DNA of 64,000 bases, taken from NCBI RefSeq assembly GCF_024347535.1, contig NZ_AP025497.1, positions 1,550,001 to 1,614,000 of the forward strand, written 5' to 3'. The position numbers were made by a program, and so were the translations under genes. This DNA is from Vibrio kanaloae (GTDB lineage Bacteria > Pseudomonadota > Gammaproteobacteria > Enterobacterales > Vibrionaceae). A model generated the notes under the pieces. That model ran no database searches. It was not told the origin of the DNA and was given only the letters and a program-made list of their open reading frames with translations. Positions 53,251 to 63,134 of the stretch are shown piece by piece (positions within the stretch are counted from its first letter, which is position 1; each line of letters begins with the position of its first letter).

Positions 53251-56106
53251 ATGAAACTTGTCAAACGCTCCGATAGTGTGAGCAAAGAAACCAATCAGTT
53301 AGGTGTGTCTCGTCGCGCGTTCATGAAAAATACTTCATTGGCTGCTGGTGGTGCGGTAGTAGGCGCAAGTCTATTCGCTCCGGGCATGATGAAGAAAGCA
53401 CAGGCTAAATCAGTCGACCCTGAAGCGAAAACAGAAGTAAAACGTACGATCTGTTCTCACTGTTCTGTGGGTTGTGGTATTTACGCTGAAGTTCAAAACG
53501 GTGTTTGGACGGGTCAAGAGCCTGCATTCGATCACCCATTCAACGCTGGTGGACACTGTGCTAAAGGCGCAGCTCTGCGTGAGCACGGCCACGGTGAACG
53601 TCGTCTTAAGTACCCAATGAAATTGGAAGGCGGTAAGTGGAAGAAGCTTTCTTGGGAACAAGCGATTGAAGAAATCGGCAACAAGGCGCTAGAACTTCGC
53701 AAAGAGTCTGGCCCTGATTCGGTTTACTTCCTAGGCAGTGCAAAACACAGTAACGAGCAAGCTTACGCATTCCGTAAGATGGCGTCGCTTTGGGGAACGA
53801 ACAACGTTGACCACCAAGCGCGTATTTGTCACTCAACCACAGTAGCTGGTGTTGCGAACACTTGGGGTTACGGTGCAATGACAAACTCGTTCAATGACAT
53901 GCACAACTGTAAATCAATGCTGTTCATTGGCTCGAACCCTGCGGAAGCTCACCCAGTTGCGATGCAACACATCCTGATCGCGAAAGAAAAGAACAACTGT
54001 AAGATCGTGGTTGCGGATCCTCGTCGTACGCGTACTGCTGCGAAATCTGATCACTATGTTTCTCTTCGCCCAGGTTCAGATGTTGCCTTCATTTGGGGCA
54101 TCTTATGGCATGTATTTGGAAACCAATGGGAAGACAAAGAGTTCATTCGCCAACGTGTATTCGGCATGGACGAGATCCGTGAAGAAGTCGCGAAGTGGAG
54201 CCCTGCTGAAGTTGAGCGCGTTACTGGCGTAAGCGAAGAAGACGTTTACCACACTGCAAAACTGCTTTCTGAAAACCGTCCGGGTTGTATCGTTTGGTGT
54301 ATGGGTGGTACTCAACATACTACGGGTAACAACAACACTCGTGCTTACTGTGTACTTGAGCTTGCACTAGGTAACATCGGTAAGTCAGGTGGTGGTGCAA
54401 ACATCTTCCGTGGTCACGATAACGTACAAGGCGCAACTGACCTTGGCGTACTATCAGACACGCTTCCAGGTTACTACGGCTTGTCTGAAGGCTCATGGCG
54501 CCACTGGTCGAAAGTTTGGGACGTAGACTTTGACTGGATCAAAGGACGTTTCGACGACAACGCATACGGCGGTCAAAAACCAATGAACAGTGCAGGTATT
54601 CCTGTCTCTCGTTGGGTTGATGGCGTACTCGAAGACAAAGACAAGATTCGTCAACGCGAAAACATCCGTGCCATGTTCTACTGGGGTCACGCAGTGAACT
54701 CTCAGACTCGTGGTCCAGAAATGAAGAAGGCGATGCAGAAGCTGGATATGATGGTTATCGTTGACCCATACCCAACAGTCGCAGCGGTAATGAACGATCG
54801 TACTGACGGCGTTTACCTGCTTCCAGCGACTACTCAATTTGAAACCTACGGCAGTGTAACGGCATCAAACCGTTCTCTACAGTGGCGTGACAAGGTGGTT
54901 GATCCTCTGTTCGAATCTAAGCCTGACCACGAAATCATGTACCTTCTTTCTAAGAAGCTTGGTTTCTCTGATCAACTATTCAAAAACATCCGTGTAGAGA
55001 ACAACCAACCACTGATTGAAGACATCACGCGTGAATTCAACAAAGGTATGTGGACGATCGGTTACACAGGTCAAAGCCCAGAGCGTTTGAAAGAACACCA
55101 ACAAAACTGGCACACGTTCCACAAAACCACGCTTGCTGCAGAAGGCGGCCCAGCAAATGGTGAGACTTACGGTCTGCCTTGGCCATGTTGGGGCAACCCA
55201 GAGATGAAACACCCAGGTACGCATATCCTTTACGATACGTCTAAACCTGTTGCTGAGGGCGGCGGTAACTTCCGTACTCGTTTCGGTGTCGAATTTGAAG
55301 GTCAAAGCCTGTTAGCTGAAGACAGCTACTCAAAAGGCAGCGAAATCAAAGATGGCTACCCTGAGTTCAGTGACAAACTACTGAAACAACTGGGTTGGTG
55401 GGATGACCTAACAGCAGAAGAGAAAGCCTCGGCTGAAGGTAAAAACTGGAAGACTGACGTTTCTGGTGGTATTCAACGTGTGGCTATCAAGCATGGTTGT
55501 ATCCCGTTTGGTAATGCGAAAGCGCGTGCGATTGTTTGGACATTCCCAGATAGAGTGCCACTACACCGTGAGCCGCTTTACACACCACGTCGTGATCTTG
55601 TTGCTGATTACCCAACGTGGGATGACAAAGAAGCGATTTTCCGTGTACCTACGTTGTACAAGTCAATTCAAGACCAAGACAAGTCTAGTGAATACCCGAT
55701 TATCCTGACTTCTGGTCGTCTGGTTGAATACGAAGGTGGTGGTGACGAAACTCGTTCTAACCCTTGGTTAGCAGAACTGCAACAAGAGATGTTTGTTGAA
55801 GTGAACCCAAAAGACGCAAACGACATCGGCTTCAAAGACGGTGACGATGTTTGGGTCGAGGGCGCAGAAAAAGGTCGTATTAAGGTGAAAGCGATGGTCA
55901 CACGTCGTGTGAAACCGGGGCTGGCGTTCATCCCATTCCACTTCGGTGGTAAGTTCCAAGGCGAAGATTTGCGTTCTAAATACCCAGAAGGCACTGATCC
56001 TTACGTTATTGGTGAAGCTGCTAACACAGCAACCACATATGGTTACGACCCTGTCACGTTGATGCAGGAAACGAAAGTAACCCTTTGTAATATTCGTAAA
56101 GCGTAA
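53251..56106 (+). CDS. fdhA: FdhA: Mo/W formate dehydrogenase catalytic subunit, Cys type
   Basis: A 951-residue DMSO-reductase-family enzyme that oxidises formate to CO2 in the periplasm. The TAT signal is SRRAFMK (residues 20-26) and ends near residue 52. One 4Fe-4S cluster is bound by C68, C71, C75 and C103. The metal ligand is Cys193, followed by His194 (ARICHSTTV), where E. coli FdhN has selenocysteine; no in-frame TGA is present. The C-terminal cofactor domain has LTSGRLVEYEGGGDETRSNPWL and ends near VTLCNIRK. It works with FdhB and FdhC at the inner membrane. Neighbouring tup genes favour tungsten, but molybdenum is possible. Confidence 0.95.
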   Translation: MKLVKRSDSVSKETNQLGVSRRAFMKNTSLAAGGAVVGASLFAPGMMKKAQAKSVDPEAKTEVKRTICSHCSVGCGIYAEVQNGVWTGQEPAFDHPFNAGGHCAKGAALREHGHGERRLKYPMKLEGGKWKKLSWEQAIEEIGNKALELRKESGPDSVYFLGSAKHSNEQAYAFRKMASLWGTNNVDHQARICHSTTVAGVANTWGYGAMTNSFNDMHNCKSMLFIGSNPAEAHPVAMQHILIAKEKNNCKIVVADPRRTRTAAKSDHYVSLRPGSDVAFIWGILWHVFGNQWEDKEFIRQRVFGMDEIREEVAKWSPAEVERVTGVSEEDVYHTAKLLSENRPGCIVWCMGGTQHTTGNNNTRAYCVLELALGNIGKSGGGANIFRGHDNVQGATDLGVLSDTLPGYYGLSEGSWRHWSKVWDVDFDWIKGRFDDNAYGGQKPMNSAGIPVSRWVDGVLEDKDKIRQRENIRAMFYWGHAVNSQTRGPEMKKAMQKLDMMVIVDPYPTVAAVMNDRTDGVYLLPATTQFETYGSVTASNRSLQWRDKVVDPLFESKPDHEIMYLLSKKLGFSDQLFKNIRVENNQPLIEDITREFNKGMWTIGYTGQSPERLKEHQQNWHTFHKTTLAAEGGPANGETYGLPWPCWGNPEMKHPGTHILYDTSKPVAEGGGNFRTRFGVEFEGQSLLAEDSYSKGSEIKDGYPEFSDKLLKQLGWWDDLTAEEKASAEGKNWKTDVSGGIQRVAIKHGCIPFGNAKARAIVWTFPDRVPLHREPLYTPRRDLVADYPTWDDKEAIFRVPTLYKSIQDQDKSSEYPIILTSGRLVEYEGGGDETRSNPWLAELQQEMFVEVNPKDANDIGFKDGDDVWVEGAEKGRIKVKAMVTRRVKPGLAFIPFHFGGKFQGEDLRSKYPEGTDPYVIGEAANTATTYGYDPVTLMQETKVTLCNIRKA

Positions 56107-56117
56107 GGAGTCTTAAA

Positions 56118-56726
56118 ATGGCTAGAATGAAATTTCTTTGTGACACCAAACGTTGTATCGAATGTAACGGTTGTGTCACTGCATGTAAGAATGAAAACGA
56201 TGATGCTCTGGAATGGGGTATCCAACGTCGCCGCGTTGTGACACTGAACGACGGTGAACCGGGTGAAAACTCAATATCAGTAGCGTGTATGCACTGTACT
56301 GATGCGCCTTGTATGGCAGTTTGTCCTGCAGACTGTTTTGAACATACCGAAGACGGCATTGTACTTCACAATAAAGATCTTTGTATCGGTTGTGGTTACT
56401 GCTTGTTTGCTTGTCCGTTTGGCGCACCTCAATTTCCTAAACAGGAAGCCTTTGGTGAGCGCGGTAAGATGGACAAATGTACCTTCTGCGCTGGCGGCCC
56501 TGAAACAGAACCAGGTTCTGTTGAAGAGCGTCAAAAATACGGTGCGAACCGTATTGCTGAAGGAAAGCTACCAATGTGTGCTTCGCTTTGTTCGACAAAA
56601 GCGCTACTTGCCGGTGATGCTGATCAAGTCTCTGATATCTTCCGTCAGCGTATTGTAGAGCGCGGTGCGAAAGGTGCCGGTTGGACAGACGGCAACGACC
56701 TTTCTTACGATGCGATGAAGAGCTAG
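56118..56726 (+). CDS. fdhB: FdhB: formate dehydrogenase iron-sulfur subunit
   Basis: A 202-residue electron-transfer subunit. Four Cys groups suit four 4Fe-4S clusters: CIECNGCVTACKNE, CMHCTDAPCMAVCP, CIGCGYCLFACPFG, and CTFC with the later CASLC. It has no signal of its own, so it should be exported with FdhA by the TAT route. It passes electrons from FdhA to the cytochrome FdhC. Confidence 0.94.
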   Translation: MARMKFLCDTKRCIECNGCVTACKNENDDALEWGIQRRRVVTLNDGEPGENSISVACMHCTDAPCMAVCPADCFEHTEDGIVLHNKDLCIGCGYCLFACPFGAPQFPKQEAFGERGKMDKCTFCAGGPETEPGSVEERQKYGANRIAEGKLPMCASLCSTKALLAGDADQVSDIFRQRIVERGAKGAGWTDGNDLSYDAMKS

Positions 56727-56739
56727 TTAGGAGAGACAT

Positions 56740-57813
56740 ATGCTTACAATGTTTAAGCGTCTCTTCCTTGTAGTGCTGCCAATGTTGGCAGCACTAACAG
56801 TGCTTTCTCCTATGAGTCATGCATCTGAGACGAACTCATCACAAACTCAATCGAATAGTGCAGAAAGAGAAATAACACAACTTGCTGGCGCCGATTTTTG
56901 GCGACAAGTAAGAAACGGTGAGGAAGGTTACACCACATCTCAATCTGCTGAGCACGGTGTGTTAATCAGTGCCCCTGGGCAAACATGGTACATACTGAAA
57001 GAGAAGTGGATGTCGCCAGCCGGCGCTGTTGCTATCTTTGGCAGTATTGCTTTCGTTACTCTAATGTACGTTGTGATTGGCCCACTAATGCTGAGCGCAC
57101 CAAGAACAGGCCGTAAGATCAAACGTTGGTCTCGACTTGACCGTGCTTTGCACTGGAGTATGGCGTTTACCTTCTTAACACTGGCGTTCAGTGGTTTGAT
57201 GTTGGTTTACGGTAAGCACTTCTTGAAGCCGTACATTCCAACGGACCTTTGGGGTTTCATCGTTCTATTGGCCAAGCAATACCACAACTACATCGGCCCG
57301 ATTTTCTATGTGCTGTTGATGGCTCTTCTTATCAAATGGTGGCGCAAATCGATTTTCAAAATGGTCGATATCCAGTGGTTCATAAAACTGGGTGGTATGG
57401 TCGGGAAACATAAAGGTTCTCATCCATCTGCAGAGTTTTCTAACGCGGGTGAGAAAGCGTTATTCTGGCTATTGATTGTTATGGGTAGTATCGCTGCGAT
57501 CAGTGGCTTGGTTTTGGACTTCCCAATTTTTGGTCAAACTCGACGTGATATGGAGCTTTCAAACCTTGTTCACATGTTGGCGGCTCTGATCCTTATTTGT
57601 GGTTTCGTATTCCACATCTACATCGGCCTGTTCGGTATGGAAGGCGCACTAGAAGGTATGGTAACTGGAGAAGTAGACGAAACCTGGGCAAAAGAACACC
57701 ATGACCTTTGGTACAAAGAAGTGATGGAACAAGAGAAAAACGGCGTTGAACAAAGCGCGAACGCAGTAACAGAGAAAAGTGAAAGGGTGAATAAAAATGA
57801 ACAAACCTCATAA
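56740..57813 (+). CDS. fdhC: FdhC: formate dehydrogenase cytochrome b subunit
   Basis: A 357-residue membrane subunit that reduces quinone. The signal peptide (about residues 1-28) and a periplasmic segment of about 60 residues precede five spans. Heme-binding His candidates lie in RALHWSMAF, KQYHNYIGP and LVHMLAA. The long N-terminal extension and charged C-terminal tail are typical of this Vibrio/Shewanella FDH type and absent from E. coli FdnI. The start follows TTAGGAGAG. Confidence 0.92.
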   Translation: MLTMFKRLFLVVLPMLAALTVLSPMSHASETNSSQTQSNSAEREITQLAGADFWRQVRNGEEGYTTSQSAEHGVLISAPGQTWYILKEKWMSPAGAVAIFGSIAFVTLMYVVIGPLMLSAPRTGRKIKRWSRLDRALHWSMAFTFLTLAFSGLMLVYGKHFLKPYIPTDLWGFIVLLAKQYHNYIGPIFYVLLMALLIKWWRKSIFKMVDIQWFIKLGGMVGKHKGSHPSAEFSNAGEKALFWLLIVMGSIAAISGLVLDFPIFGQTRRDMELSNLVHMLAALILICGFVFHIYIGLFGMEGALEGMVTGEVDETWAKEHHDLWYKEVMEQEKNGVEQSANAVTEKSERVNKNEQTS

Positions 57814-58213
57814 AGGTATTTGGGTTGCTTACATCCTAAGCTGCTTTACACCATTTACTTGTCTTCTCTCTGGTGTGGTCGCGATTATCTACGCAGGCTA
57901 TCGTTTAGATAAAGGGGAAGACGGCGAAGTCGTGGATACGCATTATTACGGCTTGATTCGCTCTTTCTTCTTGAACTTAACGTTCTTTGTGGTGCTTATC
58001 GTAACGGTAGCGACCTCTAATGGCGTGTTGATCGGTGTGAACGATTACTGGTATCAAAACCATATTATCGATTACATCGCTTACTACATTCCATATGTAG
58101 GTATGTTATTCGGTGGTATCGCAATTGTGGTTTGGTTTATCCGCATGTATCAAGGTATGCAGCGTTTAAGTCAAAACCTACCTCAAAACCCTTCAACAGG
58201 ACCGAACCTCTAG
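57797..58213 (+). CDS. Small membrane protein ending the fdh operon
   Basis: A 138-residue protein with three or four membrane spans (about residues 8-32, 52-75, 92-118), of a type like DUF4870/Tic20-like small proteins. It overlaps fdhC by 17 bp, so it is probably made with it. The function is unknown; an assembly factor for the membrane complex is one option. Confidence 0.7.
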   Translation: MNKPHKGIWVAYILSCFTPFTCLLSGVVAIIYAGYRLDKGEDGEVVDTHYYGLIRSFFLNLTFFVVLIVTVATSNGVLIGVNDYWYQNHIIDYIAYYIPYVGMLFGGIAIVVWFIRMYQGMQRLSQNLPQNPSTGPNL

Positions 58214-58291
58214 CTCTAACTAGCAAGCGAATGGAAGAGTTAAGCTTCGAACTAGCGCGATAACGACTTGCCCAGAGCAATAGTCATTTAT

Positions 58292-58325
58292 AAAGCCCAG
58301 TGATTCATTTCACTGGGCTTTTTGT
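58292..58325 (+). terminator. Terminator of the fdh operon
   Basis: AAAGCCCAGTGA/TCACTGGGCTTTTT, 12-bp stem with a 6-nt loop. Confidence 0.92.
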
Positions 58326-58407
58326 GTTTAAACACCTAGATAACTACAAGCAGCTCTGAGTCACTCAACTCTGAATAAAATTCGCCCCATTGACCGCTTC
58401 AATATAG

Positions 58408-58429
58408 TGCAACTCCCTATGTTGGTGCA
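58408..58429. promoter_or_regulatory. NtrC-like site before amtB
   Basis: TGCAAC-N7-GTTGGTGCA resembles the NtrC enhancer (GCAC...GGTGC) with one good half. It lies about 118 bp upstream of the sigma-54 -24 element. Confidence 0.5.
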
Positions 58430-58545
58430 ATCGTTCATGTGGCTTTTTCGCCCTCTAAGAGCCAAGAACGTGCAGCGGGAAATTTATTTATTTTTAATCA
58501 ATAACTTAAAAGTCAATTCTGTTGCACGAAAATTACGCCATGCAG

Positions 58546-58562
58546 TTGGAACACATCTTGCG
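58546..58562 (+). promoter_or_regulatory. Sigma-54 promoter of amtB
   Basis: TTGGAACACATCTTGCG, GG-N10-GC, 84 bp before the ATG. It fits nitrogen control. Confidence 0.78.
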
Positions 58563-58645
58563 TTCACTGTTGAGTCTTTAATTAATTACATCATTGAATC
58601 GCACGATATCAGTGCAAATCAGATAAAGCGAAGGAGAATGCTTTA

Positions 58646-59866
58646 ATGAGTGAAACGGTGACTCAAGTTCATAGTGCAGTACAAACCCTTACCCAAAGTT
58701 CAGATACTTTATTCCTATTACTCGGTGCCATCATGGTCTTCTTGATGCACGCTGGCTTTGCCTTTCTCGAAGTCGGTACTGTTCGAAAGAAGAACCAAGT
58801 CAATGCGCTGGTTAAGATTCTCTCGGATTTTGGTGTCTCCGCTATTGCTTACTTCTTTATCGGCTACTGGGTCGCTTATGGCGCGCACTTTTTTACCAAT
58901 GCTGAAACGCTATCACAAGGTAATGGATACGAACTGGTTAAGTTCTTCTTTCTAATGACCTTTGCAGCGGCTATCCCTGCGATTGTTTCTGGCGGTATCG
59001 CAGAGCGTGCACGTTTCTATCCCATTTTGATTGCGACACTGTTTACCGTTGGTTGCATCTACCCATTTTTTGAAGGCATCATTTGGAACGGTAACTTTGG
59101 CTTCCAGGCGTGGCTAGAAGGCCAATTTGGTTACGGATTCCACGACTTCGCGGGCTCTGTTGTTGTTCACGGCGTTGGCGGTTGGATTGCATTGGTCGCA
59201 GTTTACTTCCTAGGCATGCGTAAAGGCCGTATCCGCGCTGGCAAACACACCAACTTCGCACCGTCGAACATTCCATTCTTAGCTCTGGGTTCGTGGATCT
59301 TATGTGTGGGTTGGTTTGGCTTCAATGTGATGTCAGCTCAGGCTATTAATGGCATCAGCGGCCTAGTTGCGATGAACTCATTAATGGCAATGGTCGGCGG
59401 TATTCTTGCGGCGCTTGTGGCAGGAAAAAATGACCCAGGCTTTATCCATAATGGGCCTTTGGCTGGTTTAGTCGCGATTTGCGCTGGTTCAGACTTGATG
59501 CACCCACTAGGCGCTTTGGTGACGGGCGGCGTTGCAGGCGCTTTGTTTGTTTACTTGTTCACGTACATGCAAAACAAAACACAGATTGACGATGTATTGG
59601 GTGTGTGGCCTCTACACGGCGTGTGTGGCGCTTGGGGTGGCATCGCAGCTGGTATCTTCGGCCAGCAAGCATTCTGGGGGCTAGGGGGGGTGAGTTTTGC
59701 TTCTCAGGTTGTCGGTACGTTAGCTGGTATCGCTGTTGCTCTGACTGGCGCTTTGATTGTTTATGGCGTGCTGAGCAGACTAACTGGCTTACGTTTGAGT
59801 GAAGAAGAAGAGTTCAACGGTGCGGACCTTTCAATTCATAAAATCTCTTCTATCAATGAAGACTAA
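58646..59866 (+). CDS. amtB: AmtB: ammonium transporter
   Basis: A 406-residue Amt/Rh channel with 11 predicted spans. The twin-His pore residues are in DFAGSVVVHGVGGW and VWPLHGVCGAWGG; the signature FFLMTFAAAIPAIVSGGIAERA is complete. There is no signal peptide, unlike E. coli AmtB. No glnK lies next to it, so PII control would come from elsewhere. The promoter region has a -24/-12 box and an NtrC-like site. The ATG at 58646 overlaps the end of a small frame that I reject. Confidence 0.93.
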   Translation: MSETVTQVHSAVQTLTQSSDTLFLLLGAIMVFLMHAGFAFLEVGTVRKKNQVNALVKILSDFGVSAIAYFFIGYWVAYGAHFFTNAETLSQGNGYELVKFFFLMTFAAAIPAIVSGGIAERARFYPILIATLFTVGCIYPFFEGIIWNGNFGFQAWLEGQFGYGFHDFAGSVVVHGVGGWIALVAVYFLGMRKGRIRAGKHTNFAPSNIPFLALGSWILCVGWFGFNVMSAQAINGISGLVAMNSLMAMVGGILAALVAGKNDPGFIHNGPLAGLVAICAGSDLMHPLGALVTGGVAGALFVYLFTYMQNKTQIDDVLGVWPLHGVCGAWGGIAAGIFGQQAFWGLGGVSFASQVVGTLAGIAVALTGALIVYGVLSRLTGLRLSEEEEFNGADLSIHKISSINED

Positions 59867-59931
59867 CGCTAGTTGCAGCGTTGAGTTGTAAGCTATTCAA
59901 GTAAATATAAATTAAGAAAACAGTGAATAAT

Positions 59932-59953
59932 AAGCGGCTTCGGCCGCTTTTTT
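59932..59953. terminator. Terminator after amtB
   Basis: AAGCGGC-TTCG-GCCGCTT followed by TTTT, with the very stable TTCG tetraloop. Confidence 0.93.
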
Positions 59954-60132
59954 GTGTCAGTTGAAAACACATCGAAAGCTTCGGTAAGAAAGCCAAACGA
60001 TAGCCAATCGAGTTATGTCACAAATAACCAATGAATTCAGTTGGCTAAGACTATGGTCTAATTCCTAAAACTATTGTTGAAATTTGATCAGTGCTAAGCT
60101 GTTACAAAGTGACATATTGAAAAGGACGTTAT

Positions 60133-60867
60133 ATGCATTTCCCATATCGAAATATCGTAATTCTTACTGGCGCAGGTATTTCAGCGGAGTCAGGGATTCA
60201 AACATTCCGAGCACAAGACGGGCTATGGGAAAACCATAAAATCGAAGATGTCGCGACACCTGAAGGCTTTGAAAAAGATCCTGACTTAGTACAAGCTTTT
60301 TACAACAAACGTCGTTCCGGATTGCAAAGTGACAGCATTCAACCAAATTCAGCCCATAAGGCGCTAGGTGAGCTTGAAGACAAACTCGATGGCAAAGTCA
60401 CGATCATTACTCAAAATATCGATAATCTGCATGAGAGAGGCGGTAGCAGCAATATCATTCACATGCATGGTGAGCTACTAAAAGCACGCTGTAGCGAGTC
60501 TAATCAGGTTATCGAACATAAAGATGACATCGACACTGGTGAGCTTTGTCATTGTTGCCAGATTCCCGCGCAAATGCGTCCACACATTGTTTGGTTTGGC
60601 GAAATGCCTCTAAGAATGGGCGACATATATTCAGCGTTAGAAGACGCAGACTTGTTTATCTCAATCGGTACATCAGGTGTGGTTTATCCAGCGGCCGGTT
60701 TTGTACATGACGCTAAAATGCATGGCGCACATACTATCGAAATAAACCTCGAACCAAGTGCTGTTGAAAGTGAGTTTGAAGAGAAGCGTTACGGCAAAGC
60801 AAGTATCGAAGTACCTAAACTGGTTGGTGAACTGCTGAGCACGGAGCCAGGATCTTTAACGGCTTAA
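60133..60867 (+). CDS. cobB: CobB: NAD-dependent protein deacylase (sirtuin)
   Basis: A 244-residue sirtuin that removes acetyl or succinyl groups from Lys. NAD motifs [10 protein letters not shown] and [12 protein letters not shown] and the catalytic His in HMHGEL are visible. Zinc Cys residues are in ARCSES and CHCC. The Tyr-x-x-Arg pair AFYNKRR marks the class with desuccinylase activity. It is the short form without an N-terminal extension. It is a single gene with its own promoter. Confidence 0.93.
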   Translation: MHFPYRNIVILTGAGISAESGIQTFRAQDGLWENHKIEDVATPEGFEKDPDLVQAFYNKRRSGLQSDSIQPNSAHKALGELEDKLDGKVTIITQNIDNLHERGGSSNIIHMHGELLKARCSESNQVIEHKDDIDTGELCHCCQIPAQMRPHIVWFGEMPLRMGDIYSALEDADLFISIGTSGVVYPAAGFVHDAKMHGAHTIEINLEPSAVESEFEEKRYGKASIEVPKLVGELLSTEPGSLTA

Positions 60868-60999
60868 TTAAGGTATAAAACGACGACAGACTGAGGCTGG
60901 TCGTTGTTATGCCAGCTCTACCCGAGCAGCGTCTACTTGGAACCATTTAGGGTAAACAAGTAAGTTGTCGTTTTGTTTGTGTATATCCATACAAAACAC

Positions 61000-61788
61000 T
61001 TAAAACTCGTCTGTGTCAGAGCGCTGGGCTTTTTTCATGACATACATAGCTTTATCAGATTCAATCAATGCTTGTTTAAAATTTTCTCGTTGGGCAACTT
61101 CGATACCGTATGAAAATGATATGTCTTCATCAAGGAGTAAGTTGGTAACTTGTTTAATAAACTCCCCACCGCGGCCAAGTTGAATGGTTGCTACAAACTC
61201 ATCGCCGCCAACACGAAACACCATTTCATCTTCAAGTACTACCTGATTTAGTGCTTGAGAAAAACGAACAATCATTAGATCACCGACTTGGTGCCCTTGG
61301 TGATCATTCACTTGCTTTAACCCATCTAAGTCGAAATAAATCAGCTCAAATTCTTCAAGCTTAATCGCATCGAACTTTTTACGATTATATAGTCCTGTAA
61401 GCTCATCTTTCTTACTTTGGTCTTTTAAGTGGGTATTTAATTTAGTGATACCGATGGCGATTAACAAAAAAGCAATTTGAAGTAAGCCATCTTCGAGAAA
61501 GGTATCAATTAGCTCATTTTGGTCAGCCCATTCATCGAGATATTGGACTTCACTCGATACATCATAAAATAAATTAAAGATAAGTAGCAGTGAGCCGAGC
61601 ATAAGTGTTCTATTTCGGCGAATAGAACGGCGAGCAACAAAGCAGATATATGTCGTAATTACGAGCGTATTCGTTTCAAAGAACAGATCGTAATTAGAAT
61701 CAACTTGAATAAGTGAGTTCAGCCCAAACAAAAGGAGTGACGTTAGAAGCGTTAAAATCACAACGAGTAGAATAGGGTTTGTTGGCAT
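61000..61788 (-). CDS. Membrane GGDEF protein (probable diguanylate cyclase)
   Basis: A 262-residue protein. Four short hydrophobic segments lie in the first 125 residues. A GGDEF domain (about 130-255) starts DELTGLYNRKKF and has the intact catalytic RVGGDEFVA. The RxxD inhibitory site is not evident upstream. It should make c-di-GMP from GTP. The N-terminus senses an unknown signal. It probably affects biofilm and motility, and is a possible link to the syp locus, but nothing in the sequence shows this. Confidence 0.87.
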   Translation of the reverse strand: MPTNPILLVVILTLLTSLLLFGLNSLIQVDSNYDLFFETNTLVITTYICFVARRSIRRNRTLMLGSLLLIFNLFYDVSSEVQYLDEWADQNELIDTFLEDGLLQIAFLLIAIGITKLNTHLKDQSKKDELTGLYNRKKFDAIKLEEFELIYFDLDGLKQVNDHQGHQVGDLMIVRFSQALNQVVLEDEMVFRVGGDEFVATIQLGRGGEFIKQVTNLLLDEDISFSYGIEVAQRENFKQALIESDKAMYVMKKAQRSDTDEF

Positions 61789-61842
61789 AACAAATAATAC
61801 TCCGTATTGCTTCCTTTTAATCTTCTATAAAGTGTAGATAAA

Positions 61843-61868
61843 AATAAAGCGGCTTACGCCGCTTTATT
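61843..61868. terminator. Terminator after potD
   Basis: AATAAAGCGGC/GCCGCTTTATT with loop TTAC, 11-bp stem, T run on the minus strand. Confidence 0.88.
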
Positions 61869-61885
61869 AACCTATCGGTAAAAAT

Positions 61886-62923
61886 CTAGTTGTTTACTTT
61901 AAGTTTTTGGAAGTACTCGTCATAAATGACGCTCGCTTCGCCAACTTCATCTTGCCAAACGCCGTTATCCATCACTGATTGTGGTGGGAAAATACTCTTA
62001 TCTTCAGCAAATTCTTTAGGAAGAAGAGGGTAAGCCGTTTTAACTGGCGTCGGGTAGCCGATCTCTAGAGCAATTTTAGCTGCGTTTTCAGGACGAAGAA
62101 GGAAGTCGATCATTTTATGTGCCGCTTCAGTGTTCTTAGCGCCTGCTGGAATCGCTAGGCTGTCCATCCAGAAAATAGCGCCTTTCTCTGGCCAAATAAT
62201 GTCAATTGTTGCGCCTTCTTGACGCGCCATGTAAGCAGAGCCATTCCAAAGCATACCAAGAGATACTTCACCCGCTAAGAAAGGGTTCGCAGGGAAATCT
62301 GAGTTGAATACCAATACGTTTGGCATTAGCTTACGCAGTTCTTCGTACGCTTCTTTGATTTCTTCAGGGTTAGTCGTGTTTGGAGAGTAACCTAGCTTAG
62401 ACAGGGCAATGTGGAAAACCTCACGAGAGTCATCCATCATCATCAATTGACCTTCCCACTGCGTATCCCAAAGATCACCCCAGCCTTTAACTGAAGACTT
62501 ATCTAGCATATCTGAGTTAATGCCAATACCTGTTGCGCCCCAAATATATGGGATCGAGTAGTTGTTGCTTGGGTCAAATGGCTTATCTAAGTAATTTGGG
62601 TCCAAATCTGCAAAGTGGCTTAGCTTGGTTTTATCAAGCTCTTGAAGCATGCCTTCTTTACGCATCTTAGAAACGAAGTAAGTCGAAGGAACCACTAGGT
62701 CATAACCTGTACCTTGAGTTTTTAACTTAGCGTACATGCTTTCGTTAGACTCATAGGTTGAGTAATAGACTTTAATGCCAGTTTCTTCGGTGAAGTCTTT
62801 TAGTACTTCATTTGGAATATATTCAGACCAGTTGTAAAAATACAGTTCTTGGTCAGCTGCGAAAGAGGGCGTAGAAAGTAAAGTAGCAGCACACAATGCG
62901 CCGGTATACAGTGTCTTTTTCAT
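61886..62923 (-). CDS. potD: PotD-like spermidine/putrescine-binding protein
   Basis: A 345-residue periplasmic polyamine-binding protein for an ABC importer. The signal peptide MKKTLYTGALCAATLLSTPSFA (residues 1-22) is followed by the mature start ADQELYFYNWSEYIPNEVL. Family motifs STYESNESMYAKLKT, YDLVVPSTYFV and WGDLWD are clear. The ATG at 62923 is chosen by the signal peptide and a GGAA site; 62938 would add five residues. A paralogue lies directly upstream; vibrios often have such a pair. Confidence 0.92.
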   Translation of the reverse strand: MKKTLYTGALCAATLLSTPSFAADQELYFYNWSEYIPNEVLKDFTEETGIKVYYSTYESNESMYAKLKTQGTGYDLVVPSTYFVSKMRKEGMLQELDKTKLSHFADLDPNYLDKPFDPSNNYSIPYIWGATGIGINSDMLDKSSVKGWGDLWDTQWEGQLMMMDDSREVFHIALSKLGYSPNTTNPEEIKEAYEELRKLMPNVLVFNSDFPANPFLAGEVSLGMLWNGSAYMARQEGATIDIIWPEKGAIFWMDSLAIPAGAKNTEAAHKMIDFLLRPENAAKIALEIGYPTPVKTAYPLLPKEFAEDKSIFPPQSVMDNGVWQDEVGEASVIYDEYFQKLKVNN

Positions 62924-63020
62924 TACTGTTCCGTTCATTTGTTTGATTTGGAGCTGGGTAGTGAACCCAAAGTAAAAGGATTTTTAAAAATCGCGCTAGA
63001 TTATATCAGCGATATAACAA

Positions 63021-63044
63021 AATAGGCAGCCTAAGCTGCCTATT
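63021..63044 (-). terminator. Hairpin between the two potD genes
   Basis: AATAGGCAGC/GCTGCCTATT, 10-bp stem with loop CTAA, followed on the minus strand by TTGTTATAT. It could terminate or limit read-through into the downstream potD. Confidence 0.7.
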
Positions 63045-63134
63045 CATTGATATTATTATTTTTAACTTGTTGATTATATAGATAGACTTGTTAAGTAAAT
63101 CAATTACTTGCTGCCAACTGGATAACACACTCGC

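Noticed and set aside
53821..53850. Possible selenocysteine in FdhA
   Set aside because: The position aligned with selenocysteine of E. coli FdhN is an ordinary Cys codon (TGT); no in-frame TGA is present.
58407..58645. 79-codon ORF before amtB
   Set aside because: It covers the NtrC-like site and the sigma-54 promoter, has no ribosome site and resembles no protein I know.
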